Assembly (NCBI RefSeq): GCF_004354045.1
Contig: NZ_SMRT01000003.1
Coordinates: 248,001 to 312,000, forward strand
DNA from: Paenibacillus piri
GTDB lineage: Bacteria; Bacillota; Bacilli; Paenibacillales; NBRC-103111
Direction: 5' to 3'
Length of the DNA stretch: 64,000 nucleotides
Of this stretch, positions 17,633 to 27,638 are shown in pieces. Within the stretch, counting starts at the first letter, position 1; each line of letters opens with the position of its first letter. The notes beneath the pieces were generated by a model. The model was not told the DNA's origin, made no database searches, and worked only from the letters and a program-made list of their open reading frames with translations. Position numbers and translations under genes: made by a program.

Positions 17633-19054
17633 ATGATCTACCATCATCTATTGGACAAAATGAGAAAAAAGGAATGTGTCAACGCAGCCATTATCGGAGC
17701 CGGCCATTTTGGCACGGCCGTAGTCACGCAGCAAAATTATAATCAATATTTACGCGTGTGCATCGTGGCGGATATTAACCTGGATGCGGCCAAGTCCTCA
17801 TTTATTAAGGCGGAGATCGCCGAAGAGCTGGTTGTCTACTCCGATAACGCTGCCGACGCCCAACAAGCGATCGAAGCCGGCAAATTCGTCTATACGGATA
17901 AAGCTGGAATGATTATGGACGTTCCGGCAATCGACATTGTGGGCGAGGGAACGGGCATTCCCGAAGCGGGCGCCCTTTACGCCAAACTGGCTATTGATAA
18001 AGGCAAGCATGTCGCCATGATCAACAAGGAGGCCGATTCCGTAGTCGGGCCTATTCTTAAAAAGCTGGCGCAGGAAAAGGGAGTCGTCTATACGCCCGTC
18101 GACGGAGATCAGCACGGCCTTCTCATAGCTATGGTGGAGTGGGCGAAGCTAGTGGGACTGACGGTTATATCCGCCGGCAAAGCCCGCGACGGAGAATTCG
18201 TCTACGATGAAAAGAACCGAACGATTTCCATTGAAGCCGATGGAATCACGGTGCACGAATCCGTGTCCGTTACGATAAGCGAAGATGAAGCCAAATACTT
18301 TGAATTTATTCCCGAAGGCCAATCCGAGGCATACATTCAAAAAAGGGCGGAAATACTTAAATCGCTTCCAGGCGCAGGCGCATTCGACTTGTGCGAGCTT
18401 ACCATCATGGCGAATTCAACCGATCTCGTCCCCGATTACGCACCGATGCATGAAGCGACGCTTCGTATTACGGAGCTGCCGGTCGCCTATTGTTCGCAAA
18501 AGAACGGCGGGATTTTTAAGGAAGAAGGTGTTATCGATGTAGCGACTTGCTTCAGAAGGCCCGACGAAGCCGGGATGGGAGGCGGCGTATTCATGGTCGT
18601 TCGCTGTGACAATGCGTATTCCAACTACATTCTGACCACGAAAGGACAGATTCCCAATTATGACAAATCGACGGCGGTGATCTACCGGCCGTATCACCTT
18701 TGCGGGGTCGAATCATCCAGCTCCTTCATGGTTGCCGGGCTATTGGGACTGGATACAGGCTCGCTTGAATACAAGCCCCGTTTCGACCTGGTCAAAAAGG
18801 CTGCAAGAGATATCAGGGCCGGAGAAGTATTCGGTAACGACCATGATTATAAAATGACGGCGATCATATTGCCCGCTTCCAAACGGGACGACAACAATCC
18901 TATCCCTGCCCATATGCTGGATGGCAACAAAGCGAAGGTCGACATTGCAAAAGGGTCCGTCATCACCTACGCCATGGTGGAGGCGCCCGAGCATTCGACG
19001 CTGTGGGAGCTCCGGCAGCTGCAGGACGAACTATTTCTGTCCGACCGGGAGTAG
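17633..19054 (+). CDS. COG4091-type NAD-binding oxidoreductase with SAF domain
   Basis: This 473-residue protein has an N-terminal Rossmann motif (AAIIGAGHFGTAVV), a homoserine-dehydrogenase-like core and a C-terminal SAF domain (about 380-460, RAGEVFGNDHDYKM). It belongs to the family annotated as homoserine-dehydrogenase-like but is probably not biosynthetic. As first gene of a sigma-54 operon with a DUF1537 kinase and a class II aldolase, it likely oxidises or otherwise prepares an acid-sugar substrate. That role is inferred from context. AAAAGGAGG precedes the ATG at good distance. Confidence 0.8.
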   Translation: MIYHHLLDKMRKKECVNAAIIGAGHFGTAVVTQQNYNQYLRVCIVADINLDAAKSSFIKAEIAEELVVYSDNAADAQQAIEAGKFVYTDKAGMIMDVPAIDIVGEGTGIPEAGALYAKLAIDKGKHVAMINKEADSVVGPILKKLAQEKGVVYTPVDGDQHGLLIAMVEWAKLVGLTVISAGKARDGEFVYDEKNRTISIEADGITVHESVSVTISEDEAKYFEFIPEGQSEAYIQKRAEILKSLPGAGAFDLCELTIMANSTDLVPDYAPMHEATLRITELPVAYCSQKNGGIFKEEGVIDVATCFRRPDEAGMGGGVFMVVRCDNAYSNYILTTKGQIPNYDKSTAVIYRPYHLCGVESSSSFMVAGLLGLDTGSLEYKPRFDLVKKAARDIRAGEVFGNDHDYKMTAIILPASKRDDNNPIPAHMLDGNKAKVDIAKGSVITYAMVEAPEHSTLWELRQLQDELFLSDRE

Positions 19055-19084
19055 CACTCTGCGCAGGAAAGGGAGGACATACAC

Positions 19085-20449
19085 ATGACGAAGGAAGACG
19101 GACTGCTGCTCGCCTTTTACGGCGACGATTTCACCGGGTCGGCGGATGCGATGGAGTCGCTTTCCGCAAGCGGGTATCGGACGGTCCTATTTCTGGAAAC
19201 GCCGACACCGGAAATGATAGAACGGTTTGACGGCATACGCTGCATCGGTGTAGCCGGAACAAGCCGTGCTAAGCGTCCCGCCGACATGGAACAAGAACTG
19301 CGGCCGGTGTTCAGGCGGCTTGCGGAGATGAAGGTCCCAATCGTCCACTATAAAACATGCTCCACCTTCGATTCTTCGCCGGAAGTCGGAAGCATCGGCA
19401 GGGCGATTGAAGTGGCCCGGGAATATTTTAGCGGTCAGGAGGTTATCCCCCTATTGGCGGGTGCGCCGCCATTAGGGCGGTATACGTTATTTGGCCACCA
19501 TTTTGCAAACATCCAGCATACCGTATATCGCCTGGATCGTCATCCGGTGATGTCAAAACATCCGATTACGCCGATGGGCGAATCCGATCTCCGCATTCAT
19601 CTGGGGGAACAAACCTCAGAATATATCGGACTCATGAACATTCTGGAGCTGGACGGAAGCATGGACACCGTGCGGGAACGGTTCAAGGAAAAGCTTGGCC
19701 ATCCGGGCATTCTTCTGTTCGATGTATTGGATGATGAGCGGCTGAGCGTCGCCGGAAGATTGATATGGGAAACGGCCGGAGATCGATCGAGCTTTGTAGT
19801 CGGCTCCTCCGGCATCGGTTACGCGCTGAAAAGCTATTGGCAATCGGCCGGCTTCGAACCGGGCAGTCATCAGAAACCGGTATCCGTGAAGCCGTCGGAT
19901 CAGGTGCTTGCCGTTTCGGGAAGCTGTTCCATGGTCACAAGGCATCAGATCGAAAATGCGCTGGAGCAAGGTTTCCACGGCATTAAAATTCCGGCTGAAC
20001 AGATTGTGAAGTCGGGCTCGACTCCCCGCGAATTGCTGGATCAGGCGATAAGTCTCCTTCAAGCAGGGTACAGCGTGATTATGTATACCGCGATGGGACC
20101 GGATGACGAGTCGATTGCCGAAACCCGGAAGCATTTCAACGAAATGGGAATGGAGGACTTCCAATCGGGCGAGCATATCGGCGGACAGCTCGGTCGATGG
20201 ATGCGGGAAATCGTGCTCGCAACCGGAGTGCGCCGTATTATTATCGCAGGCGGCGACACGTCCGGATTCGTAACCCGGCAATTGGGCGTGTACGGGCTTG
20301 AAATGATGATTCCCGTTTCCCCGGGAGCGCCTTTATGCAGAGCGTATTCAACGGACGAGAAGATGAACGGTATGGAAGTGGCTTTGAAGGGCGGACAGCT
20401 TGGCAGCCCCGATTATTTCGTGAAAGTGCGGCAAGCTTCGAGCATTTAA
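19085..20449 (+). CDS. Four-carbon acid sugar kinase family protein (DUF1537)
   Basis: This 454-residue protein has the two-domain DUF1537 layout: an N-terminal substrate domain starting FYGDDFTGSADAMES and a C-terminal nucleotide-binding domain with IIIAGGDTSGFVTRQLG and the SPGAPLCR segment. Characterised members phosphorylate threonate, erythronate or oxidised derivatives of them. It sits 30 bp after the oxidoreductase and before a class II aldolase, the order oxidation, phosphorylation and cleavage known for C4 acid-sugar pathways. The exact substrate is open because the first enzyme is not the usual dehydrogenase. Confidence 0.85.
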   Translation: MTKEDGLLLAFYGDDFTGSADAMESLSASGYRTVLFLETPTPEMIERFDGIRCIGVAGTSRAKRPADMEQELRPVFRRLAEMKVPIVHYKTCSTFDSSPEVGSIGRAIEVAREYFSGQEVIPLLAGAPPLGRYTLFGHHFANIQHTVYRLDRHPVMSKHPITPMGESDLRIHLGEQTSEYIGLMNILELDGSMDTVRERFKEKLGHPGILLFDVLDDERLSVAGRLIWETAGDRSSFVVGSSGIGYALKSYWQSAGFEPGSHQKPVSVKPSDQVLAVSGSCSMVTRHQIENALEQGFHGIKIPAEQIVKSGSTPRELLDQAISLLQAGYSVIMYTAMGPDDESIAETRKHFNEMGMEDFQSGEHIGGQLGRWMREIVLATGVRRIIIAGGDTSGFVTRQLGVYGLEMMIPVSPGAPLCRAYSTDEKMNGMEVALKGGQLGSPDYFVKVRQASSI

Positions 20450-20553
20450 ATATCCGAACGGAGGCGATGGACTCCTTGTATGGATTCATATCGGCCATTC
20501 GCAGAGGGTATCTCAGCTTCGAGCAAATATTTATATAAAGCGGGAGTGAAACT

Positions 20554-21210
20554 ATGATGTCTCGGTTAGAGCTGGTCAAACAATTGCAGCAGACGGGCGT
20601 ATTTATGATGGAGCACGGGCTGGCCTGGGGGATAGCGGGTAATATCAGCGCGCGTTTTACCAACGATCAGTTTTATATTTCGGCCAGCGGCACGTATCTG
20701 GGTGAAATGGAGGTCGACGATTTTTCATTATGCTCGGGGGCAGGTCTGGAGGAGGGGAAAAAGCAATCGAAGGAGTTCCTGATGCATCAGGGCATTTACG
20801 AGGAACGGCCTGAAATTAACGCGATCCTTCATTCCTCGCCTTTCTTTAGCACGATGATCGCCTGTTCCGGCCTCGACCTGCCCGCCAACTATTTCGTTGA
20901 AGCGATGTATTATTTGGAACGAGTCGAAAGAATACCGTACCGGCATCCGGGAAGTCGCGAACTGGCGTCGGCCGTGAAACAAAAAGCGAAGCTGACCAAT
21001 GTGATGCTTTTGGAAAATCATGGAGTTATCGTGTACGACAAGAGCTTAAAGGAAGCGAGAATGGCTTTGCAAACGTTGGAATATACGGCAAAGATGCACA
21101 TCCACGCACTTCGGCAAGGAGTCGGCATGCAAGGGTTGACTCGCGAGCTGCAGCATGATTTTCTGCAAAATGCCGGTTACAAGCCTGTAAGAAATTGGCC
21201 GGAAAATTGA
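20554..21210 (+). CDS. Class II aldolase/adducin family protein with altered zinc motif
   Basis: This 218-residue protein shows the family landmarks GNISAR (29-34), ISASGTYLG (42-50), the acidic residue in SKEFLMH and ENHGV with His156. The usual HxH pair is reduced to HSS: His93 is kept but the second His is Ser95. In aldolases of this family three His residues hold the catalytic metal, so metal binding may differ. It probably splits or decarboxylates the phosphorylated acid sugar made by the upstream kinase. GGGAG precedes the ATG at 20554. Confidence 0.78.
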   Translation: MMSRLELVKQLQQTGVFMMEHGLAWGIAGNISARFTNDQFYISASGTYLGEMEVDDFSLCSGAGLEEGKKQSKEFLMHQGIYEERPEINAILHSSPFFSTMIACSGLDLPANYFVEAMYYLERVERIPYRHPGSRELASAVKQKAKLTNVMLLENHGVIVYDKSLKEARMALQTLEYTAKMHIHALRQGVGMQGLTRELQHDFLQNAGYKPVRNWPEN

Positions 21211-21232
21211 GGCTGCCGGCCAGCTTCTTTCC
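21196..21232 (+). terminator. Possible intrinsic terminator after the aldolase gene
   Basis: TGGCCGG (21196-21202) pairs with CCGGCCA (21216-21222), spanning the stop codon, and a pyrimidine-rich CTTCTTTCCTT follows. The T-run is broken, so efficiency is uncertain. Confidence 0.45.
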
Positions 21233-21360
21233 TTGAATATTACAAATGTACAAGAAAAGTGGTGCTCAATCCATTCACTTCGCAGCGTATTTTCATTATA
21301 TTAAGAAATGTAAACAAGTCCTGATAGTACAAACAGGTTGTCGAAAAGGGAGGTTTATCC

Positions 21361-22677
21361 ATGTTTAAGAAAGGGTTTACAATCGGGATGGCCGCAATAC
21401 TCGCGGTCGCCTTATCCGCTTGCAGCGGCGGCGAAGCCGCACAAAAGCCGGCCGGCAAAAACGATACCCAGGAAAAAGTGACGCTGCGATTCGGCTTTTA
21501 TGGCGGAGAAGCCCGCCACAAAAAGTATACGGAAATGATCGCCGATTTCGAAAAAAAGAATCCGAACATTAAAGTCGAACAGGAATTCGCCGATCAGGAT
21601 CCTTTTTACGACAAGCTGGCGACGCAGGCGGCCGGCAATAACTTGCCGGATGTCATCTCGATGAAATTATCGCGATATGGAGACTACGCCAACCGCAATC
21701 AACTGCTTCCGCTGGACGATTTCGTTCAATCGAAAACAATCGACACATCCGATTTCAGCCCGAGAATGCTCGACGCGGGTAAAGTAAACGGCAAAATCAT
21801 TATGGTTGCGAATGGGAATGTTTCAAAAGGGTTGTTTTATAATACGGAGCTGTTCAAAAAAGCGAACGTCCAACCGCCGAAATTCGATGCGTCGTGGGAT
21901 GAGTTTGCAGCCAAGGGCGCCGAATTTAAAAAGGCCGTAAATAACCCGAATATTTATTTCGCAGACGATCCTACCGGAATTACGCCCGATAGCGACATAT
22001 TCGGCTATTTTCTTCGGCAAAGAGGCAAGGATGTTTATTCGAAGGAAGGGAAGCTTGGCTTTGAGAAGCAGGATATGATCGATTGGTTTAATTACTGGGA
22101 CAAATTGCGTAAGGACGGAATAATTCCTCCTGCGCCGGTCGTCGCTGAGTATGCGAATAAATCTGCGCAGGAATCCATGCTCGTCAAAGGCGTAGTCGCG
22201 CTGACCGTATCTGCGGGCGGCGCCAATCAACTCGGAATTTATCAATCGTTCGTCAAGGATCAGCTGGAGGCCGGAAGAATACCGACTCTGCCTAACGGCA
22301 AACATGGGGAAGACCTCGGGGGCATCTTTTTCTCCATCGCGGCAAAATCGAAGCATCCGAAGGAAGCGGCTCAGTTTATTAATTATCTTCTGAACGATGT
22401 GGACGGAGCCAAAATCTTCAAGGAGGAATTTGGACCAAGCCCTTCCAAAAAGATGCAGGAAGCGGTCAAGCCTGTTCTTAGTCCGGCCAATATTAAAGTA
22501 GATGAATTCCAGCAAAAGGTAGCGGAGTTCTTTACGATTCCGAATAACCCGCCGGCCGGCAACAGCGAAATTTACAAACAAATAACGATTACCAGCCAGG
22601 CTATCGGGTTCGGAAAGAAAACCGTAGAGAAAGCTGTAGACGATTTCTTTAACGAGGCCAATAAAATATTAAAATAA
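21361..22677 (+). CDS. Sugar ABC transporter substrate-binding lipoprotein (family 1)
   Basis: This 438-residue lipoprotein has lipobox LSAC and lipidated Cys21, then a family 1 binding domain starting TLRFGFYGGEARH. It captures a sugar outside the cell for the two permeases encoded downstream. GGGAGG lies before the ATG. A YesM/YesN pair encoded after the IS remnant is its probable regulator, because this gene order (importer plus YesMN) is common in Paenibacillus-like genomes. The ligand is unknown. Confidence 0.9.
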   Translation: MFKKGFTIGMAAILAVALSACSGGEAAQKPAGKNDTQEKVTLRFGFYGGEARHKKYTEMIADFEKKNPNIKVEQEFADQDPFYDKLATQAAGNNLPDVISMKLSRYGDYANRNQLLPLDDFVQSKTIDTSDFSPRMLDAGKVNGKIIMVANGNVSKGLFYNTELFKKANVQPPKFDASWDEFAAKGAEFKKAVNNPNIYFADDPTGITPDSDIFGYFLRQRGKDVYSKEGKLGFEKQDMIDWFNYWDKLRKDGIIPPAPVVAEYANKSAQESMLVKGVVALTVSAGGANQLGIYQSFVKDQLEAGRIPTLPNGKHGEDLGGIFFSIAAKSKHPKEAAQFINYLLNDVDGAKIFKEEFGPSPSKKMQEAVKPVLSPANIKVDEFQQKVAEFFTIPNNPPAGNSEIYKQITITSQAIGFGKKTVEKAVDDFFNEANKILK

Positions 22678-22740
22678 TATAGAACGTTGGAATTGAACGG
22701 ACGGAATGTGCCGTTCCGTCCGTTAAAAGGAGCGGGAGAA

Positions 22741-23622
22741 ATGCGGCGGTTTTTAAAAAGAGACGGGATTGGATACTTATTTCTAAGCCCCTGGATTATA
22801 GGTATGCTCGCGTTTACGCTCATACCGGTGGCGGTTTCCTTCTATTTGTCATTTACCGATTACGAGATGTTCCATAGTCCCGTCTGGACAGGCTGGTCCA
22901 ATTACAAGACTATATTCACGAACGACACGCAGTTTCTGGAATCTTTAAGCGTTACGTTCCGGTATGTGTTTCTGGCGGTTCCCCTTGAACTTATGTTCGC
23001 TTTGGCCATTGCGCTTATGCTTCAAAAAGGATTGGCGGGATTGCCGCTATACCGTGCCATTTATTATGTGCCTTCGCTATTCGGAGGCAGTGTCGCTATC
23101 GCCTTGTTATGGAGACAAGTGTTTGGGGCCAAAGGGCTGTTCAATATTTTTCTGGGATATTTCGGGATCGACGGCGTGAGTTGGATTGCAACTCCCGAGT
23201 ATGCTCTTTATACGCTGATCCTGCTGAAAATATGGCAGTTCGGTTCGCCTATGATTATTTTTTTAGCCGGCTTGCAGCAAATACCTAACGAATTATATGA
23301 AGCGGCTTCTATCGACGGGGCGGGGAAACGGGCTCAATTTTTTCGGGTGACGATTCCGATGCTGACGCCGATCATCTTCTTCAATCTGGTCATGCAAATT
23401 ATTAATTCATTCCAGGCGTTCACACCGGCTTATGTCATCAGCGGCGGTACCGGCGGGCCCCTGAATTCGACATTGTTCTATACGCTCTATTTATACCAGA
23501 AAGGGTTCGTCAATTTTCAAATGGGTTATGCTTCGGCATTGGCCTGGATACTGCTTGTCATCATCGGTATATTTACAATGATCACGTTCCTTTCTTCCAA
23601 AAAGTGGGTGCATTATGAATAA
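22741..23622 (+). CDS. Sugar ABC transporter permease (MalF/UgpA-like)
   Basis: This 293-residue protein starts MRRFLKRDGIGYLFLSPWIIG with the first membrane span, followed by about five more. The EAA loop EAASIDGAGKR is near residue 190. I place the start at the ATG at 22741, which follows AAGGAGCGGGAG; an in-frame TTG at 22687 adds spacer-like sequence. It overlaps the next permease by 8 bases and pairs with it. Confidence 0.9.
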   Translation: MRRFLKRDGIGYLFLSPWIIGMLAFTLIPVAVSFYLSFTDYEMFHSPVWTGWSNYKTIFTNDTQFLESLSVTFRYVFLAVPLELMFALAIALMLQKGLAGLPLYRAIYYVPSLFGGSVAIALLWRQVFGAKGLFNIFLGYFGIDGVSWIATPEYALYTLILLKIWQFGSPMIIFLAGLQQIPNELYEAASIDGAGKRAQFFRVTIPMLTPIIFFNLVMQIINSFQAFTPAYVISGGTGGPLNSTLFYTLYLYQKGFVNFQMGYASALAWILLVIIGIFTMITFLSSKKWVHYE

Positions 23623-24472
23623 CCAAACGAATCAAGTCGTCTCCGGACGCTCGAGTATCGGCAGGCATCTGTTGAATATCGCCATATCGCTTATTATGCT
23701 GTATCCGATGATATGGATGCTCTTCAGTTCCTTTAAGCTGCCGCAAAATATTTTGATGGACAGAGGGCTTTGGTCCGAAACGTTCACGCTTGCCAATTAT
23801 ATATACGGGTGGAAAGGGTTGGGCAGCAACACGTTCGCCTTGTTTTTTCAAAATTCATTTATTGTCAGCGGCTTTTCTATTGTCGGGAACCTGCTATCCT
23901 GTTCCATGGCGGCGTACGCTTTTGCCCGTCTGGACTTTCGGTTAAAAGCCGTATTGTTCGGCTTGATGCTGATGACCATTATGCTGCCGCATCATGTTAC
24001 GATAATCCCGCAGTATGTCATTTTCAATAAACTGGATTGGATCAATACGTATTTGCCGCTAATCGTGCCCAAATTTACTGCGGCGGAAGGCTTTTTCGTT
24101 TTTCTGATGATCCAGTTTATCCGGAACATTCCGAAGGAATTGGATAAAGCGGCAATTGTCGACGGCTGCGGACCGATTCAAATTTATTGGCGGCTTGTAC
24201 TGCCATTAGCTCTCCCGGCATTGGTAACAACGGCAATCTTCACGTTTATATGGACCTGGAACGACTTTTTCAGCCAAATTCTTTACATCAATGACAGTCA
24301 TAAATTTACCGTGTCATTAGGACTGCGGACGTTTTTGGATTCCAGCGGAGAATCGAACTTTGGGGCGCTATTCGCGATGTCCGTTTTATCGCTAGTCCCC
24401 GTGTTTACCGTTTTTATTTTTTTGCAAAAGTTTTTGATCGAGGGACTCACATCGGGAGGGGTCAAAGGCTAG
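23615..24472 (+). CDS. Sugar ABC transporter permease (MalG/UgpE-like)
   Basis: This 285-residue second permease has six predicted spans, an EAA-type loop DKAAIVDGCGP near residue 178 and the C-terminal GLTSGGVKG tail. Its start overlaps the previous gene. Its stop is only about 30 bp from the left end of an IS200/IS605 remnant. A strong hairpin with a T-rich tail beyond that element (25717-25766) may have been its terminator before insertion. Confidence 0.9.
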   Translation: MNNQTNQVVSGRSSIGRHLLNIAISLIMLYPMIWMLFSSFKLPQNILMDRGLWSETFTLANYIYGWKGLGSNTFALFFQNSFIVSGFSIVGNLLSCSMAAYAFARLDFRLKAVLFGLMLMTIMLPHHVTIIPQYVIFNKLDWINTYLPLIVPKFTAAEGFFVFLMIQFIRNIPKELDKAAIVDGCGPIQIYWRLVLPLALPALVTTAIFTFIWTWNDFFSQILYINDSHKFTVSLGLRTFLDSSGESNFGALFAMSVLSLVPVFTVFIFLQKFLIEGLTSGGVKG

Positions 24473-24615
24473 TGCGCCCGGCCTGTTTAACCTATGCGAC
24501 AAGAAGTCTCCCACTTTTTTAAGTGGGGGATGAATTATCGCCTTCGAAGCGTAGCTTACAAAATATACATCGTCATGATATAATCAGTAGTATAGTTATA
24601 TATGGCGGTGATCAT

Positions 24616-24820
24616 GTGGAATTAGACAATAATAATCATTCAGTATTCTCGATGTACTATCACCTCGTCTTGGTTATAAAATATCGTCGAAAAGTGATTG
24701 ATGATAACATATCGAATCGTCTCAAAGAAATATTTGCGTATATTGCGCCGAATTACAACAGGCGGTGCGCCGATTGAAGTGGTCAGACGTTATATCGAAA
24801 GTCAAGGTGAGAAGATATGA
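24616..24820 (+). pseudogene. tnpA remnant (Y1 transposase), internal deletion with frameshift
   Basis: The N-terminal part (YYHLVLVIKYRRKVIDDNIS...FAYIAPNYN) matches the start of IS200/IS605 Y1 transposases. It then jumps directly to the C-terminal helix GGAPIEVVRRYIESQGE in another frame. The join at about 24759 removes the central part, including the metal-binding HUH motif, while the catalytic Tyr helix (YxxxQ) remains. The product cannot be an active transposase. The stop overlaps the tnpB start (ATGA). Confidence 0.8.
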
Positions 24821-25581
24821 ACAAAGCATTCAAATATCGTATCTATCCCAGTACGGAACAGGAAATTCTCATTAATAAAACCTTTGGCTGTGTACGATTT
24901 GTCTATAATCAAATGCTTGCGAATCGGAAAGAAATCTATAAGCAATTTAAAGATGATAAAGAAGCCTTGAAGAGACAGAAATATCGGCTTCCCGCCGATT
25001 TCAAAAAGGAGTTCGAATGGCTCAAAGAAGTGGATAGTCTGGCTCTGGCAAATGCACAACTTCATTTGCATACGGCTTATAACAATTTCTTTCGAGACCC
25101 GTCCGTAGGTTTTCCGAAATTCAAGAGCAAGCATCAGGATAAGAAATCATATACCACGAACAATCAAGGCGGCACGATTCGGCTCATTGACCCTGCAACC
25201 ATCCGACTGCCCAAACTGAAAGATGTGCGAATTAAGCTTCATCGTTCATTGCCGAAGGAAGCTGCTATAAAGTCTGCAACCATTAGCAAAACGCCAACAG
25301 GAAAATACTACGTTTCCGTATTGGTTGAGTACGAAGCGAATATAAAGTCAGTAGAACCAACACGAGAAACCGTATTAGGGTTGGATTATTCGTCTCCATC
25401 ATTGTTTGTGGATAGCCAAGCCAATCCTGCTGATTATCCAAAATTTTATCGCAAAGCAGAAGCTAAACTGAAAAAAGCACAACGTAAGCTATCCAAACGT
25501 AAAAAAGGCAGCAAGAACCGTGAAAAACAACGCCTTAAAGTTGCCATCAGTTATAGAGAACCGATGGGCAAACGGGGATAG
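24817..25581 (+). pseudogene. tnpB remnant (RuvC-like nuclease of IS200/IS605), C-terminal half deleted
   Basis: The frame encodes 254 residues, whereas TnpB proteins are usually about 370-400. The N-terminal domain is complete (FKYRIYPSTEQEILINKTFG), and the first RuvC motif with its Asp is present (LGLDYSS). After KNREKQRLKVA the sequence breaks to SYREPMGKRG, which looks like the region around the normal 3' end. RuvC-II, RuvC-III and the zinc finger are absent, so guided nuclease activity is not expected. Confidence 0.85.
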
Positions 25582-25665
25582 CTTGGTCATTATGCTGGCG
25601 TTAGCTGGTACGTCCCAAGAAGCCCCCACCTCTAAGCGTTAGTGTAGGTGGTGGGAGTATGTCAC
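25545..25665 (+). ncRNA. Candidate omega-RNA scaffold retained at the IS right end
   Basis: The segment after the tnpB break ends in a compact hairpin (25623-25658) and resembles the guide-RNA scaffold that overlaps the 3' end of tnpB in this family. It seems intact although the nuclease is deleted. If transcribed, the guide would be the flanking sequence after 25665. This rests on family knowledge and position; no RNA data are available. Confidence 0.4.
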
Positions 25666-25716
25666 GATAAGTCTTGTATGGGCAAGTCCATTATACTGCA
25701 AAAAAAGCAGCGTTTT

Positions 25717-25766
25717 CAGAGGGAGGTATCCGGTAAACAACGGGTACCGCCTCTGTATTTGTTTTT
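25717..25766 (+). terminator. Hairpin with T-rich tail between the IS remnant and the yesM-like gene
   Basis: CAGAGG (25717-25722) pairs with CCTCTG (25750-25755), with an inner GGTA/TACC pairing, and TATTTGTTTTT follows. It looks like an intrinsic terminator and may be the original end of the importer operon, now displaced about 1.2 kb by the IS. Confidence 0.65.
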
Positions 25767-25811
25767 ATATAGAAGAAGTTGATCGTACTGCGGAAAAAGG
25801 CGGTTGTTCGG

Positions 25812-27626
25812 ATGAAGAGGCAATGGAAGCTAAGGCCGTTTTTGTTTTCTGTCATGGTGATGTCCAACATATTTTTCTTATTGCTGATTACGATTGCGAT
25901 CTATGTCAGCGTTACTTATTTTTTTACAAAACAAATTAGCGAGGCCCGTTTGCAAGTGCTGTACAGCAATCAGCTTCAATTGATTGAGCGGGTAGAGGAT
26001 GTAGAGGGAATGGCACTGACGATTTCCACACATCCGATCATCAAGGACGTTCTCGAGCACAACGACAGCATCGATTTATACGATTATATTCTCTTGCAGC
26101 GCAAAGTCAGCGAATGGTTAAATACGTTCACATTCGTCAAGCCGTATATCGACAGCATCCAAATCTATACGGATCAATATGCCCAATATCAGCAAATCGG
26201 ACCGGTCGGTAAAAATATGATACTGCCCCTAACGAAAATGCCCTGGAAAGAAGAAATGCCCCAGTTCTCTGACATGGACGCCATATGGGTGCCTTCCCAT
26301 GGCGAAACGATGTGGGATCCTGAGAAGCGGGTCCTTACTTATGTATTGAAAATTTATAACCGCAAAGGGGGGACTGCCGGTTTCGTCGCGATCAATATGA
26401 ACGAAGACTCATGGGTCCGGTTGTTTTTCAAAAATAATGCGGAGTCATCGCCAACGAACCGCTCTTTGCTCGTTCTTGATTCGAACAACAGGATCATGTC
26501 CAGAATGTCCGCCGATATGAACTCCCGTCTGATGAAAACGTTCGAATCGTACCTGGATACGATTAATCAGCAAGCCGGATATCGGCAGTTGGATATGAAC
26601 GGCAACAAGTATCTTATGATTTATTCGATGAAAAACCAGGAGAAATGGAGAATCGTCGAGTTTTTGGAAAACGATCAGCTGTATCGCGATGTCCAAATCA
26701 TCCGCAATATTATGCTTATCATCGGAGTGGTCATTCTGCTGTTTATTTTTCCGGTCTCCTCCTATTTATCGAGCCGGATAATTCGGCCGGTGCCTGATTT
26801 ATTAAAAGGATTTCAACAGATAGAGAAAGGAAATTTCGATACAAGCTTGAAAAAACATTCGATCGTTGAATTCAACAAGCTGGTTCATGCCTTTAATCTT
26901 ATGGCTATACGGCTTCAAGGGACGATTGAAGAGCTGGACAAGAAAAACCGGTTAAAACGAGATTTGGAGTTAACCGTCCTGCAAAGCCAGATCAATCCCC
27001 ATTTCCTTTATAATACGCTCGATATGATTAATTGGGCTGCAGCGATGAAAGGGAACATGGAAGTCAGCTTCATGGCTTCCAAGCTGGCCAAGTTGTTCCG
27101 CATCAGTTTAAGCGGCGGCAGTCCGTTCATTGTTCTGCAGGAAGAGCTGGAGCATGCCGGGCTGTACGCGCAAATTCAACAGCTCAGGCTGCAGGACCGA
27201 TTTATGTACAGCGAGCATGTGAAGCCTAATTTCAAACAATGCTATGTGCCCAAAATTATTTTGCAGCCATTCATCGAAAATTCCATCATTCACGGGTTTT
27301 CCGTTCTGCATGAGGAGAAAGCGGAAGTATCGGTTTCAGCCGAACGAATAGATGAGGATACATTTAAAATCATCATTGTGGATAACGGAACCGGACTTGA
27401 CCGGCAGCAGAAGGATGAGAGCGAGCAGCGGAAGAAAAGCTCTCTATACGTATCGGGATCGGGCGGTTACGGGATAAAAAATGTAAGGGAGCGGCTTGAG
27501 CTGTATCTTGGTTCGCAGTACGGGGTGCATATCGAGAACAGGGAAACGAGAGGCGTCAAAGTGACAATCACGCTTCCTTATTTGGATTCCATACATAAGG
27601 TCAATTGCATCAGTAATTTGAAATGA
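25812..27626 (+). CDS. Sensor histidine kinase, YesM-type
   Basis: This protein of about 604 residues has two membrane spans enclosing an extracellular sensor region (about 40-290), a HAMP linker and a His_kinase domain with INPHFLYN, whose His is the phosphorylation site. A HATPase domain follows with N-box FIENSIIHGF, VDNGTGLD and GGYGIKNVRERL. It senses an external carbohydrate signal or the binding protein and phosphorylates the YesN-type regulator encoded 12 bp downstream. A TTG at 25779 is an alternative start; neither site is strong. Confidence 0.9.
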   Translation: MKRQWKLRPFLFSVMVMSNIFFLLLITIAIYVSVTYFFTKQISEARLQVLYSNQLQLIERVEDVEGMALTISTHPIIKDVLEHNDSIDLYDYILLQRKVSEWLNTFTFVKPYIDSIQIYTDQYAQYQQIGPVGKNMILPLTKMPWKEEMPQFSDMDAIWVPSHGETMWDPEKRVLTYVLKIYNRKGGTAGFVAINMNEDSWVRLFFKNNAESSPTNRSLLVLDSNNRIMSRMSADMNSRLMKTFESYLDTINQQAGYRQLDMNGNKYLMIYSMKNQEKWRIVEFLENDQLYRDVQIIRNIMLIIGVVILLFIFPVSSYLSSRIIRPVPDLLKGFQQIEKGNFDTSLKKHSIVEFNKLVHAFNLMAIRLQGTIEELDKKNRLKRDLELTVLQSQINPHFLYNTLDMINWAAAMKGNMEVSFMASKLAKLFRISLSGGSPFIVLQEELEHAGLYAQIQQLRLQDRFMYSEHVKPNFKQCYVPKIILQPFIENSIIHGFSVLHEEKAEVSVSAERIDEDTFKIIIVDNGTGLDRQQKDESEQRKKSSLYVSGSGGYGIKNVRERLELYLGSQYGVHIENRETRGVKVTITLPYLDSIHKVNCISNLK

Positions 27627-27638
27627 GGTGTTGTCGGA

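Larger units (their letters stand above)
24501..25665 (+). mobile_element. IS200/IS605-type element, internally deleted and probably immobile
   Basis: The left end carries a perfect subterminal hairpin, CCCACTT/AAGTGGG (24510-24527). The right end carries the structured CCCCCACCTCTAAG...GGTGGTGGGAG hairpin and ends near TCAC at 25665. Between them lie remnants of tnpA and tnpB overlapping by ATGA, the standard order for this family. Both genes have lost internal parts. The region is visibly more A+T-rich than its neighbours. Exact ends are approximate because these elements make no target duplication. Confidence 0.85.
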